Positions 29,637 through 37,574 of a DNA stretch of 64,000 bases are shown one piece after another (position 1 is the first letter of the stretch; every line of letters begins with the position of its first letter). This stretch comes from an uncultured Bacteroidales bacterium. GTDB taxonomy: Bacteria > Bacteroidota > Bacteroidia > Bacteroidales > Bacteroidaceae. The stretch covers positions 1 to 64,000 of the forward strand of contig CACYOC010000002.1 in assembly GCA_902775975.1 (NCBI GenBank), in the 5' to 3' direction. Below the pieces are notes generated by a model that saw nothing but the letters and a program-made list of their open reading frames with translations, made no database searches and had not been told where the DNA came from. The position numbers and the translations under genes were made by a program.

Positions 29637-30680
29637 ATGTTCAGCGGTCAATACTCTGGGTTGAAGATGCTGTCGCTGCTGGCAGCCATTGTGGTGCTGG
29701 TGGTAGTGAACCTGCTGTTGGGCACGGTCAGTATTCCCATGCCTGAAGTGTGCCGCATCCTGATAGGCGAGGGGAGCAACGAGATATGGACGAACATTGT
29801 GATCAGCAGTCGTCTGCCACAGACGCTGACGGCTATCGTCGCAGGAGCAGGACTGGCGGTCAGCGGCTTGCAGATGCAGACGGTATTCCGCAATCCCCTG
29901 GCAGGACCTTCGGTGTTGGGCATCAGCAATGGCTCGGCACTGGGTGTCGCCTTTGTGGTGCTGCTGTCCGGCAGATTAGGCGGAGTGGCGCTGTCGCAGT
30001 TAGGCTATTGGGGCGAAGCCGCCATGTCGGTAGCCGCCATCGTAGGAGCGTTGGCGGTGTTGCTGCTCATCATGTGGGTGGCACAAAAGGTGAAAGGCAA
30101 TGTCACCTTATTGATAATAGGTGTGATGATAGGCTATTTGGCAAACGCCATCATCGGAGTGCTGAAGTTTCTCGCTCCCGAAGAGGACGTGAAGGCGTTC
30201 GTCGTTTGGGGATTAGGCTCGTTCTCGCGTGTCAGCGGCGACGAGATGATGCTCTTCGTGGTGCTGATGTGTGTCCTGCTGCCGTTGGCTTTCCTCTTGG
30301 TAAAGCCGCTGAACCTGCTGTTGCTGGGCGACCGCTATGCTGCTAACTTGGGACTGAACATCAAGCGCAGCCGCATGCTGGTCATCATTTCGTCGGGCAT
30401 CTTGGTAGCCATCGTTACGGCATACTGTGGACCGATTATGTTCATTGGTATGGCGGTGCCGCATCTGGCACGTAGTCTTTTCCGCACCAGCGACCATCGC
30501 ATCCTGATGCCTGCTACGGCATTGTGCGGTTCTGTGCTGGCATTGGTGTGCAACCTTATTGCCCGTATGCCCGGTTTTGAAGGGGCCTTGCCCGTCAATA
30601 GCGTTACCGCCCTGGTGGGTGCTCCCATCATTGCTATGGTTATCTTCCAGCGTCGCAAACGTGACGACGTGATGGAATAA
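29637..30680 (+). CDS. btuC: ABC transporter permease, FecCD/BtuC family
   Basis: 347 residues with about ten membrane helices. RLPQTLTAIVAGAGLAVSGLQMQTVFRNPLAGPSVLGIS and GPIMFIGMAVPHLARSLF are the FecCD signatures. It starts 7 nt after btuF. The expected ATP-binding subunit does not follow; the next gene is on the other strand and ends 3 nt away. Confidence 0.88.
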   Translation: MFSGQYSGLKMLSLLAAIVVLVVVNLLLGTVSIPMPEVCRILIGEGSNEIWTNIVISSRLPQTLTAIVAGAGLAVSGLQMQTVFRNPLAGPSVLGISNGSALGVAFVVLLSGRLGGVALSQLGYWGEAAMSVAAIVGALAVLLLIMWVAQKVKGNVTLLIIGVMIGYLANAIIGVLKFLAPEEDVKAFVVWGLGSFSRVSGDEMMLFVVLMCVLLPLAFLLVKPLNLLLLGDRYAANLGLNIKRSRMLVIISSGILVAIVTAYCGPIMFIGMAVPHLARSLFRTSDHRILMPATALCGSVLALVCNLIARMPGFEGALPVNSVTALVGAPIIAMVIFQRRKRDDVME

Positions 30681-30683
30681 GCA

Positions 30684-31439
30684 CTATAAGATGTCGCTGA
30701 TTTCGCTGAGTCGGTTGACAACAAACGTGGGAGCCTGTCCTTCGTCACCTATCTCCACCTGCCAACGATTGAAGAGCAGGGCATCGATGCCAGCGTTCAA
30801 GGCTCCCCGAATGTCGGTATTCAGATTGTCGCCAATCATGAGCGTGGTCTCTATGTTGGCTCCCGACACTTTCAAGGCGTAGTCGAAGTAAGCCTTGGAA
30901 GGCTTGTTATAACCAGCATCCTCACTCAGAATAATCGTATCGAAGTAATCCTTCAATCCGCATGCCGCCAATTTCTTATACTGCACCTCATGGAAACCAT
31001 TGCTCGTCATGTGCATGCGATAGCCTTTCTTCTTGAGGTCGGCCATCAGCTCATGGGCACCGTCAATCACTCCGGGCTTGTTGGAGCAGAAGTCTAAGAA
31101 ACGGTCGCTCATCTCTAAGCATAGCTCCTTGGTGACTTTCAGGTCTTTCCCCTCAGACAACGGACGGCGGAAACGTTCCACAATGAGATAGTCGCGCTTG
31201 ATCTCGTCTCGGGAATAGCGGCTCCACAGGTCGATGTTCGCCTCCCAATAGGCATCGTAAAATACTTGTGGGTCAGCGAAATAGCGCCCCAACTGATAGG
31301 TGTCGAAAGTTTCGCGCAAGGCGATGACGGCATTGCCGTAGGTGTCGTACAACGTGTCGTCGAAGTCGATGAATAGATCGAAATATTTACGATTTGACAA
31401 TTTACTATTTACAATTTCCATAGATTTTTCCTTCGTCAT
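30684..31439 (-). CDS. HAD-family hydrolase, YjjG-type nucleotidase
   Basis: 251 residues. HAD motif I is FIDFDDTLYDTY, motif II TSNG, motif III the lysine in YNKPSKAYF, and motif IV MIGDNLNTDI. Closest in form to YjjG-like noncanonical pyrimidine nucleotidases. The N-terminal residues EIVNSKLSNRKYF are encoded by 7-bp repeats (31384-31424), so the start may be the ATG at 31439 or 31421. It overlaps the end of cbiJ-cbiD by 35 nt or less. A role in corrinoid metabolism, for example as a missing phosphatase, is possible but not shown. Confidence 0.75.
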   Translation of the reverse strand: MTKEKSMEIVNSKLSNRKYFDLFIDFDDTLYDTYGNAVIALRETFDTYQLGRYFADPQVFYDAYWEANIDLWSRYSRDEIKRDYLIVERFRRPLSEGKDLKVTKELCLEMSDRFLDFCSNKPGVIDGAHELMADLKKKGYRMHMTSNGFHEVQYKKLAACGLKDYFDTIILSEDAGYNKPSKAYFDYALKVSGANIETTLMIGDNLNTDIRGALNAGIDALLFNRWQVEIGDEGQAPTFVVNRLSEISDIL

Positions 31440-33171
31440 TAATGAGTAATATGGTTAGTTCGCCTTTGGGTAGCAACGGTTGGCAATGCGATAGGCAGTG
31501 GCGTATCACGGTGTCGGCAAAGACTTGCTGCCGGTGGGCAGGAATCTTTTCCCATAGTTCACGAGCCAACGTTATCTGACTGATGTCAAGGGTAATGCCG
31601 CTTTCGTTCAGCAGTCGTCCAATAAAGTCCTTGTCCATGGTTGCCTTGCGGCTATGGGTATCGAGATGACCTTGCGCCAACTTCACCGCCTTGCCGAGCA
31701 TGACACCAAGGGTAACTTTGCCGATGTTAAGGTCTGCGGCCATCTTCAGCGTCTCGCCGATGTAGTTGCCATACTCCACAAAGGCCTGTTGCGGTAGTGT
31801 AGGGTAGAGTGCCTTTACAAAGCGCTCGCTTTTGCCGCCGCTGTTGATGACGACTCGTGGCGAGCCACTCGCCTTCGCCACCTCCATGCACTTGCGGATG
31901 CTGTCGATGAAAGCTTCTTCCGAGAAAGGTTTGACGATGCCTGACACACCGATTATTGAGATGCCGCCCTCAATGCCCAAACGCGGATTGAACGTCCGAC
32001 GGGCTATCTCTTCGCCGTCAGGCACGGAAATGGTAAAGACCCACCCCCTTCCCCTCTCTGCATGGAGGGGAGTGATGAGTCCTTCTATATTCTTCCGTAT
32101 CATCTCACGTGGACCTTTGTTGATGGCGGCTTCGCCGGGAGGGTAATCGAAGCCAGGAAGTGTGAAGCGTCCTACTCCTTCTCCGCCTGCAATCACTAAC
32201 CACTCCCCTCCATGCAGAGAGGGGGCGGGGGTGGGTCTTACCCTTATCTCTATGCCGTTGGTCACGTCGGGGTCGTCGCCCGCCTCTTTGATGCAGTAGG
32301 CATAGCCGTCACCATAACCGACAGGTACCGTGATGCTTTCGCCATTGGGCAATAAAACGGGAACCTCGTTGGGCTTTTCTTCTTTCAGCAGTTGAAGCAT
32401 CGCTGCAATGGCGGCTGCCGTAGCACAAGTGCCCGTGGTCAGTCCGCTATGCAGAGGATAGAATTCCGGTAGCAGTTTCTCCACTGCCCGCCGCAAGCCG
32501 TAAGGGCCGTTGACAGTATGGTCAAATGAAAGGTGCGGACGTTTAAGAACAATGATGCGCATATCCTTGTCTTTCGCTGCAGCTATCTTCTCGTTGAATC
32601 CGCCACTGACACCGCTTTCCTTCAGTAGGATGGCCTCGGCATCCGGCAATAGTTCGTCCTCGTAGAAGCATAGCTGGTCGTCCGTAACTCCTTGTCCGTA
32701 AGCAAGCTGGAGGCTGCTTTCGCGATTTAGAATACGATAGATAACCTTGACGCCATGCGACTCCAACCATTTCAGTTTGCTGATGCTCTGAACGCCTGTG
32801 GTGGCAAGAAGAGTATGGATGTTGGTGGGTACTTGTGAGTAGTCGTCTATCCAAGTAAAGCTGGAGTCTCTCGGAGGATAGAGGCGTTCGTAACGGATAA
32901 CATGGAGACCTATAGATGCTGCAACCTGCGCAATCGTCTTATGCAGTTGCGAAGCGAAAGGATGTGCTGCATCAACCATCAGACGAATGTCGTGCTGTTG
33001 ACAGAAAGCCGTCATGGCCGCAGCATCCATAGCACCATCTATGCGGATACCATGATGTAGGGCAATATCCTGTTCGCCCGTCTTGGTACTATAATAATAA
33101 GGTGTGCCAGCCTCTTCCAAGACTTCCACAGCCTTACGCCCTTCCGTTGTTCCTCCGAATACCAGTATCAT
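31405..33171 (-). CDS. cbiJ-cbiD: Fused precorrin-6A reductase / cobalt-precorrin-5B C1-methyltransferase
   Basis: 588 residues. Residues 1 to about 235 are the CbiJ/CobK reductase (MILVFGGTTEGRKAVEVL, DAAHPFASQL). Residues about 239-588 are CbiD (LHSGLTTGTCATAAAIAAML, GIVKPFSEEAFIDSI). CbiD marks the anaerobic, early-cobalt route. Two palindromic repeat copies are read in frame at about residues 311-323 and 367-377. It overlaps the gene upstream by 4 nt. Last of the four cbi fusions. Confidence 0.93.
   Translation of the reverse strand: MILVFGGTTEGRKAVEVLEEAGTPYYYSTKTGEQDIALHHGIRIDGAMDAAAMTAFCQQHDIRLMVDAAHPFASQLHKTIAQVAASIGLHVIRYERLYPPRDSSFTWIDDYSQVPTNIHTLLATTGVQSISKLKWLESHGVKVIYRILNRESSLQLAYGQGVTDDQLCFYEDELLPDAEAILLKESGVSGGFNEKIAAAKDKDMRIIVLKRPHLSFDHTVNGPYGLRRAVEKLLPEFYPLHSGLTTGTCATAAAIAAMLQLLKEEKPNEVPVLLPNGESITVPVGYGDGYAYCIKEAGDDPDVTNGIEIRVRPTPAPSLHGGEWLVIAGGEGVGRFTLPGFDYPPGEAAINKGPREMIRKNIEGLITPLHAERGRGWVFTISVPDGEEIARRTFNPRLGIEGGISIIGVSGIVKPFSEEAFIDSIRKCMEVAKASGSPRVVINSGGKSERFVKALYPTLPQQAFVEYGNYIGETLKMAADLNIGKVTLGVMLGKAVKLAQGHLDTHSRKATMDKDFIGRLLNESGITLDISQITLARELWEKIPAHRQQVFADTVIRHCLSHCQPLLPKGELTILLINDEGKIYGNCK
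32040..32076 (-). repeat. Palindromic repeat copy in cbiD (first)
   Basis: CCCACCCCCTTCCCCTCTCT, GCAT, then GGAGGGGAGTG (plus strand). Encodes TPLHAERGRGW. Confidence 0.8.
32202..32240 (-). repeat. Palindromic repeat copy in cbiD (second)
   Basis: CACTCCCCTCCATGCAGAGA followed by GGGGGCGGGGGTGGGTC, the inverse of the copy at 32040-32076, about 130 nt away, so the two could pair in RNA. Encodes RPTPAPSLHGGEW. Confidence 0.8.
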
Positions 33172-34946
33172 GATGGGTCGCCTTGACGGAACAGGTGAGT
33201 GAAGTGCTTGTTGTAAAGTTCGGAAAGACCTTCACGATTGTCGATGGCCTCGCCGACAACGAGCATGGTCGTCAGCGTGAGGTGGTTGTCGTGAACTATC
33301 TTGGCAAGGTCTTTCAGTACACCGCGATAAATCTTCTGGTCGGGCCAGGTGAGATGATAGCAAGCTGCTACGGGAGTGTCTTCAGGGTACTCCATCAGGA
33401 GCTCCTTTTGTACATCGTCAACAATGGATGCACTGAGGAAGATGCACATGGTGCTCTGACTCTTGGCCAACAGGTGCAACTGTTCCTTCTCGGGCATAGG
33501 GGTACGGCCTTCGCCACGGGTGAGGATGATGGTCTGGCAACGCTCAGGAATCGTAAACTGACTCTGCAACTCGGCAGCAGCTGCGAGGAAAGAGCTGATA
33601 CCTGGTGTGATGTGATACGACATGCCGTGCTGGTCGAAGAAAGCCATCTGCTCCTGTATGGCACCGAAGATGCAGGGGTCACCGGTATGCAGACGAACAA
33701 TGAAGTGACCTTTGTCGTAATGCTCCTTCATCAGGGCACATTGTTCTTCAAGATTCATGTCGGCACTACTGCGGACAACAGCACCGGGCTTATGACAAGT
33801 CGTCAATGCCTTGGGAACCAGTGAACCGGCATAGAGTATCAGGTCTGCCTCTTCCAGGAACTTGCGGCCTCGTACGGATATCAAGTCCGGGTCGCCAGGA
33901 CCTGCACCGACAATCTCTATATGACCCGTCCTCATCCTCAGATGCTTCTGGGCTATCGCCAAGGCAGCGGTCCAATGCTTGCCCTTCACCTTGGGAATGA
34001 TGAGTTTGCCGTTGTCGGAACCAAGGATGGCGGCAGCCTCACAGACACTGGGCGTGCCGACGTGCTTCTGTACGGTGTCGCTGGGATTAGGCACCTTTAC
34101 GGCAGCTAACTCTTCTGCCGTATAGAACACCACCTCCCTTTCGTATGCTTCCAGTTCGTCAATGAAGGGTTCATCCTCCTTGACGTCGATGGTGCAGTAG
34201 CGGTTGGCACAGGGTAGCACTCCCAGACGGGCAAACGCTTCGTCTATCTCGTCATAGATGTATTCATAGTCGTCGGGATGATGGGCAAGACCGAAACCTA
34301 TTGTTCCCACCATCGGCACGAAGTGCAGCTCGAGCATACCTTCCGGTGCGCTGCGGTTGAAGGGCGACACGATAATAAGGAGCTCGTATTTCCGAGGGTC
34401 GGCCTCGCTGATGTCGTTGATGATGGTGACATGCTCAGGTTTGGTAGCCTCCAAGAAGTCTGTACCTTCGTCACGAGCCTCTATCAGCAGGGCGGTCGGT
34501 TTGCGATTGACGAAAGCATAGATGCAGTCGTTCATATCCTCTATGTCGCTCGCCACAGGCCAGTCGAAACGATGCTCAAAGGTATCGAGCGCCCACAGCC
34601 CGGCATTGTCGCTCTGGGTGGTAATGACCTCTCGGGCACCAATAAGTGCTGCAATGTCACGTGTCAGGTCGTTGGCACCGCCAATATGTCCGGACAATAC
34701 CGAGATGACGTTCTGCCCCAAGCTGTCGATACAGATGACGGCAGGGTCGGCGTGCTTGTCTTCGATATAAGGTGCTATGGTACGGACACAGATGCCCATA
34801 GCACCGATGAACACAAAGGCGTCGTATTTCTTCCACTCTTTTCCCACGTTCTTGCGTTGGATGATGGTGGCTTTCATTTCTACTGTTAGCTGTGCGGCAA
34901 TGACGGTGCCGGCTTCACTGATTTGGATAACGGCTATCTTTTGCAT
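33168..34946 (-). CDS. cbiG-cbiF: Fused cobalt-precorrin-5A hydrolase / precorrin-4 C11-methyltransferase
   Basis: 592 residues from the ATG at 34946 (MQKIAVIQIS); a longer frame upstream overlaps the preceding gene and is not conserved. Residues 1 to about 335 are CbiG (AFVFIGAMGICVRTIAPYI, VLSGHIGGANDLTRDIA), which opens the lactone ring and releases acetaldehyde. Residues about 338-592 are CbiF/CobM (IEIVGAGPGDPDLISVRG, HTGDPCIFGAIQEQM), which methylates C11. Overlaps of 13 nt and 4 nt with its neighbours show tight coupling. Confidence 0.92.
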   Translation of the reverse strand: MQKIAVIQISEAGTVIAAQLTVEMKATIIQRKNVGKEWKKYDAFVFIGAMGICVRTIAPYIEDKHADPAVICIDSLGQNVISVLSGHIGGANDLTRDIAALIGAREVITTQSDNAGLWALDTFEHRFDWPVASDIEDMNDCIYAFVNRKPTALLIEARDEGTDFLEATKPEHVTIINDISEADPRKYELLIIVSPFNRSAPEGMLELHFVPMVGTIGFGLAHHPDDYEYIYDEIDEAFARLGVLPCANRYCTIDVKEDEPFIDELEAYEREVVFYTAEELAAVKVPNPSDTVQKHVGTPSVCEAAAILGSDNGKLIIPKVKGKHWTAALAIAQKHLRMRTGHIEIVGAGPGDPDLISVRGRKFLEEADLILYAGSLVPKALTTCHKPGAVVRSSADMNLEEQCALMKEHYDKGHFIVRLHTGDPCIFGAIQEQMAFFDQHGMSYHITPGISSFLAAAAELQSQFTIPERCQTIILTRGEGRTPMPEKEQLHLLAKSQSTMCIFLSASIVDDVQKELLMEYPEDTPVAACYHLTWPDQKIYRGVLKDLAKIVHDNHLTLTTMLVVGEAIDNREGLSELYNKHFTHLFRQGDPS

Positions 34947-36121
34947 TTCAGTATTGTTATTGGATGGTGGTCGTTGAGTTGTATTCTGATGGGTTCCTCT
35001 TGTCGGAGTGCCAATGCCTCGCAAGCGTCATCCCAGAGCTGGCGACTGTCGGTTGTTACCTTGGGGGCTATGACACTATTGAAGACGATGATGCCGTCAG
35101 GAGCCAAGACGGTGAGTACCTTCTCCATGATGTCCTTCAGTTGTCCCCCATGACCACCGATGAATACGGCGTCAGGGCGGGGCAGGGTGCTGATGTCCTG
35201 CAAGAGGAAGTCGCCTATATGAATGCTGATGCCGGGAGCTCCAAAGCGGCGGGCATTCTCCTGAATGATGGCTTCGCACTCAGGACGTATTTCGAAAGCC
35301 TCGACTTGTAAGTGTGGAAACTGCAAGCGGGCTTCAATGCTGATGCTGCCAGTGCAAAAGCCGATGTCCCAGAGTACGTGCCGGCGGGGCAGGTCAAGGG
35401 CTTGCAGCGTCAACAGACGGATGGGCATCTTGGTAATCATCTTCTCACGACCGTCGAGAAGCGTGAACGCTGCATCAGGAATACCAAATGGTTTGATGCG
35501 TTCTGTCTGCTTTTGCAGTATGACGCAATTGGGATGTCCGTAGGTATCCTGTTTGTCATAGGTGCTGACACGTTCGCAATCTTCATTGCCCAGGTATTCA
35601 CCTACCGTCATCAGGTAGTTCGTATAACCATACGCTGCCATGCGTTGGTGAATAGTATGCGGTGTCTTGACCCTGTCGGTGAGACAACCGATCATCTTCT
35701 CGCCATTGATGAGTGCCTCGTCCAGTTTCGCCCAGTCGCGTCCGGTCAGCGAAACGACATGCATATCCTGATAAGGAACACACATACGGTGTGCCAGCAT
35801 CTGCAGGGAATTCATCGATGGGAACACACGCATCGTCACGCCACAGCATTCACGCAGCACCGTATTGGCAAAACCAAAGAACAAGGGGTCGCCGGAGGCA
35901 AAGATAATCACATGGTCGTAACGCTGATATTGCTCGAAGACTTGTGACAAGGGAACGGTAATGTCTATCCATACAGCATCTGAGGGCAATAATGGCTGCA
36001 TGATTTCATGGTGACGCCTGCCACCGGAAAAGACCTTTCCGCTTTGGATGATGTCGGCAATATGGGGAGGAAACCATTGCTTCCGACTGTCGCTAATGCC
36101 TATGATGTCGCATGTCTTCAT
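34934..36121 (-). CDS. cbiE-cbiT: Fused precorrin-6Y C5,15-methyltransferase (decarboxylating)
   Basis: 395 residues. The CbiE half (1 to about 205) has IIFASGDPLFFGF; the CbiT half (about 215-395) has the SAM-binding motif WDIGFCTGSISIEA at about 251. This is the CobL-type fusion that methylates C5 and C15 and removes the acetate carboxyl at C12. It overlaps cbiH-cbiC by 4 nt. Confidence 0.93.
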   Translation of the reverse strand: MKTCDIIGISDSRKQWFPPHIADIIQSGKVFSGGRRHHEIMQPLLPSDAVWIDITVPLSQVFEQYQRYDHVIIFASGDPLFFGFANTVLRECCGVTMRVFPSMNSLQMLAHRMCVPYQDMHVVSLTGRDWAKLDEALINGEKMIGCLTDRVKTPHTIHQRMAAYGYTNYLMTVGEYLGNEDCERVSTYDKQDTYGHPNCVILQKQTERIKPFGIPDAAFTLLDGREKMITKMPIRLLTLQALDLPRRHVLWDIGFCTGSISIEARLQFPHLQVEAFEIRPECEAIIQENARRFGAPGISIHIGDFLLQDISTLPRPDAVFIGGHGGQLKDIMEKVLTVLAPDGIIVFNSVIAPKVTTDSRQLWDDACEALALRQEEPIRIQLNDHHPITILKCKR

Positions 36122-37554
36122 AAGTCACGACCGGGTTTTAACTGTTCTGCATCATCGAACGTGAGAATAGCATTGCAGAGTGTTGCTGCCAAATTGGAGC
36201 CTCCTTTGCGACCTTCGACAATAAGCTTAGGAATATCTTTGAAGGGTTTTACCATGTGCTTGGATTCGCGGACATGAACAAAACCTACCGGGGCAGCGAT
36301 GATGCCTGCGGGACGGGCCTTGCCTTTGCGGATAAGAGCACAAAGTTCCATGAGTGCCGTAGGTGCGTTACCGAAAACAAAGAGTGCATCGGGGTGTTCT
36401 TCTACGGCGAGGCGAATGCCGGCTTGTGTGCGCGTAATGTTGTTGGCAGTGGAAAACGCTGCTACGCGGTCGTCGTTCAGATAGCACTTGGCCTCTATGT
36501 TGAGACGGTTTAATGCACCTTTGCGAATGCCGCTGGTCACCATCGTCACATCACTGATGATGGTTCGCAACGTTCCGTCCTTCACCTTCTGATAAAGTGT
36601 TTCCACTGCACCTTCATCGGTATAGAGGATTTCCTCCATATCGAAATCGGCAGTCGTGTGGATGGCGTGCAGCAGTGCCCACAAGTGTCCTAAGGGATAA
36701 TCCTGACGATGCAGCTCACTCTTGATGGTTCGGAACGACTCCATCATAATCTGCTGACCGGGCTTTTCGGCGACAGAATCGTCGGACACCGTTTTATAAT
36801 AGCCACGTGGAGTGATGAACTTTCCTTTATCAACGTACGACTGTGAGTTGCCGATGAGGATGACGGTAAACATATCCACGTCTTCGGGGTCGAAGGCTCC
36901 TAAAGTAGTTATCTTTACTTCTTGCTCTTCTCGACCGGCTTGTCGCACATATCCCACCGGTGTCTCTGCACTTCGCTCTTGCAGGAAGAGTTCTTGCAGG
37001 CGGTAGAGTTGCCAGTAGCGGTCGTGCGACTTGGGATTGTAAATGACCGTAACGAAATCGCCGACGGCTGCCGCTTTAATTCGGCGCTCTATGACCTGCC
37101 AAGGTGTCATCAGGTCGGATAGAGAGATGATGCACATATCGTGACCGATGGGAGCTCCTAACAGTGAGGCGGCTTTCTGGAAGGCGCTGATGCCCGGCAG
37201 GGTAATGACCTCAATATCAGCAGCATTGCTGACCACAGTAGAACCGTTGGCGGTGCGCTGACGTTTCATCTCGTAGATGAGGGGAGCCATACCGTAGATG
37301 CCGGCATCGCCACTGGAAATGACTACGACGGTTTTTCCTTGTTCGGCTAAAAGGAAAGCCTCCTTTGCGCGCTCGCGTTCCTTTTTCATACCTGTGTCAA
37401 TACATGAACAGCCGGGTTTGATGTAGGACTCGATGAACTGGAAATAATATTTATAGCCAACGATGGCATCCGCCTGTTGTACAGCTTCCAATACTGCGGG
37501 GGTGATGTCTTCCTTGCTGCCAGGACCGATGCCTGCTATGATGATTTTTCCCAT
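36118..37554 (-). CDS. cbiH-cbiC: Fused precorrin-3B C17-methyltransferase / precorrin-8X methylmutase
   Basis: 478 residues. Residues 1 to about 245 are CbiH/CobJ (IIIAGIGPGSKEDITPAVL, ISSGDAGIYGMA, IYNPKSHDRYWQL), which contracts the ring. Residues about 270-478 are CbiC (catalytic His at about 299 in HAIHTTADFD; PAGIIAAPVGFVHVRESK), which moves the C11 methyl to C12. First of the four cbi fusions. It starts 20 nt after the helicase stop, with no promoter box, riboswitch or terminator in between, so it is probably read from the upstream genes. Confidence 0.93.
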   Translation of the reverse strand: MGKIIIAGIGPGSKEDITPAVLEAVQQADAIVGYKYYFQFIESYIKPGCSCIDTGMKKERERAKEAFLLAEQGKTVVVISSGDAGIYGMAPLIYEMKRQRTANGSTVVSNAADIEVITLPGISAFQKAASLLGAPIGHDMCIISLSDLMTPWQVIERRIKAAAVGDFVTVIYNPKSHDRYWQLYRLQELFLQERSAETPVGYVRQAGREEQEVKITTLGAFDPEDVDMFTVILIGNSQSYVDKGKFITPRGYYKTVSDDSVAEKPGQQIMMESFRTIKSELHRQDYPLGHLWALLHAIHTTADFDMEEILYTDEGAVETLYQKVKDGTLRTIISDVTMVTSGIRKGALNRLNIEAKCYLNDDRVAAFSTANNITRTQAGIRLAVEEHPDALFVFGNAPTALMELCALIRKGKARPAGIIAAPVGFVHVRESKHMVKPFKDIPKLIVEGRKGGSNLAATLCNAILTFDDAEQLKPGRDL

Positions 37555-37574
37555 AATGGTTGTTTTGATGTTTT

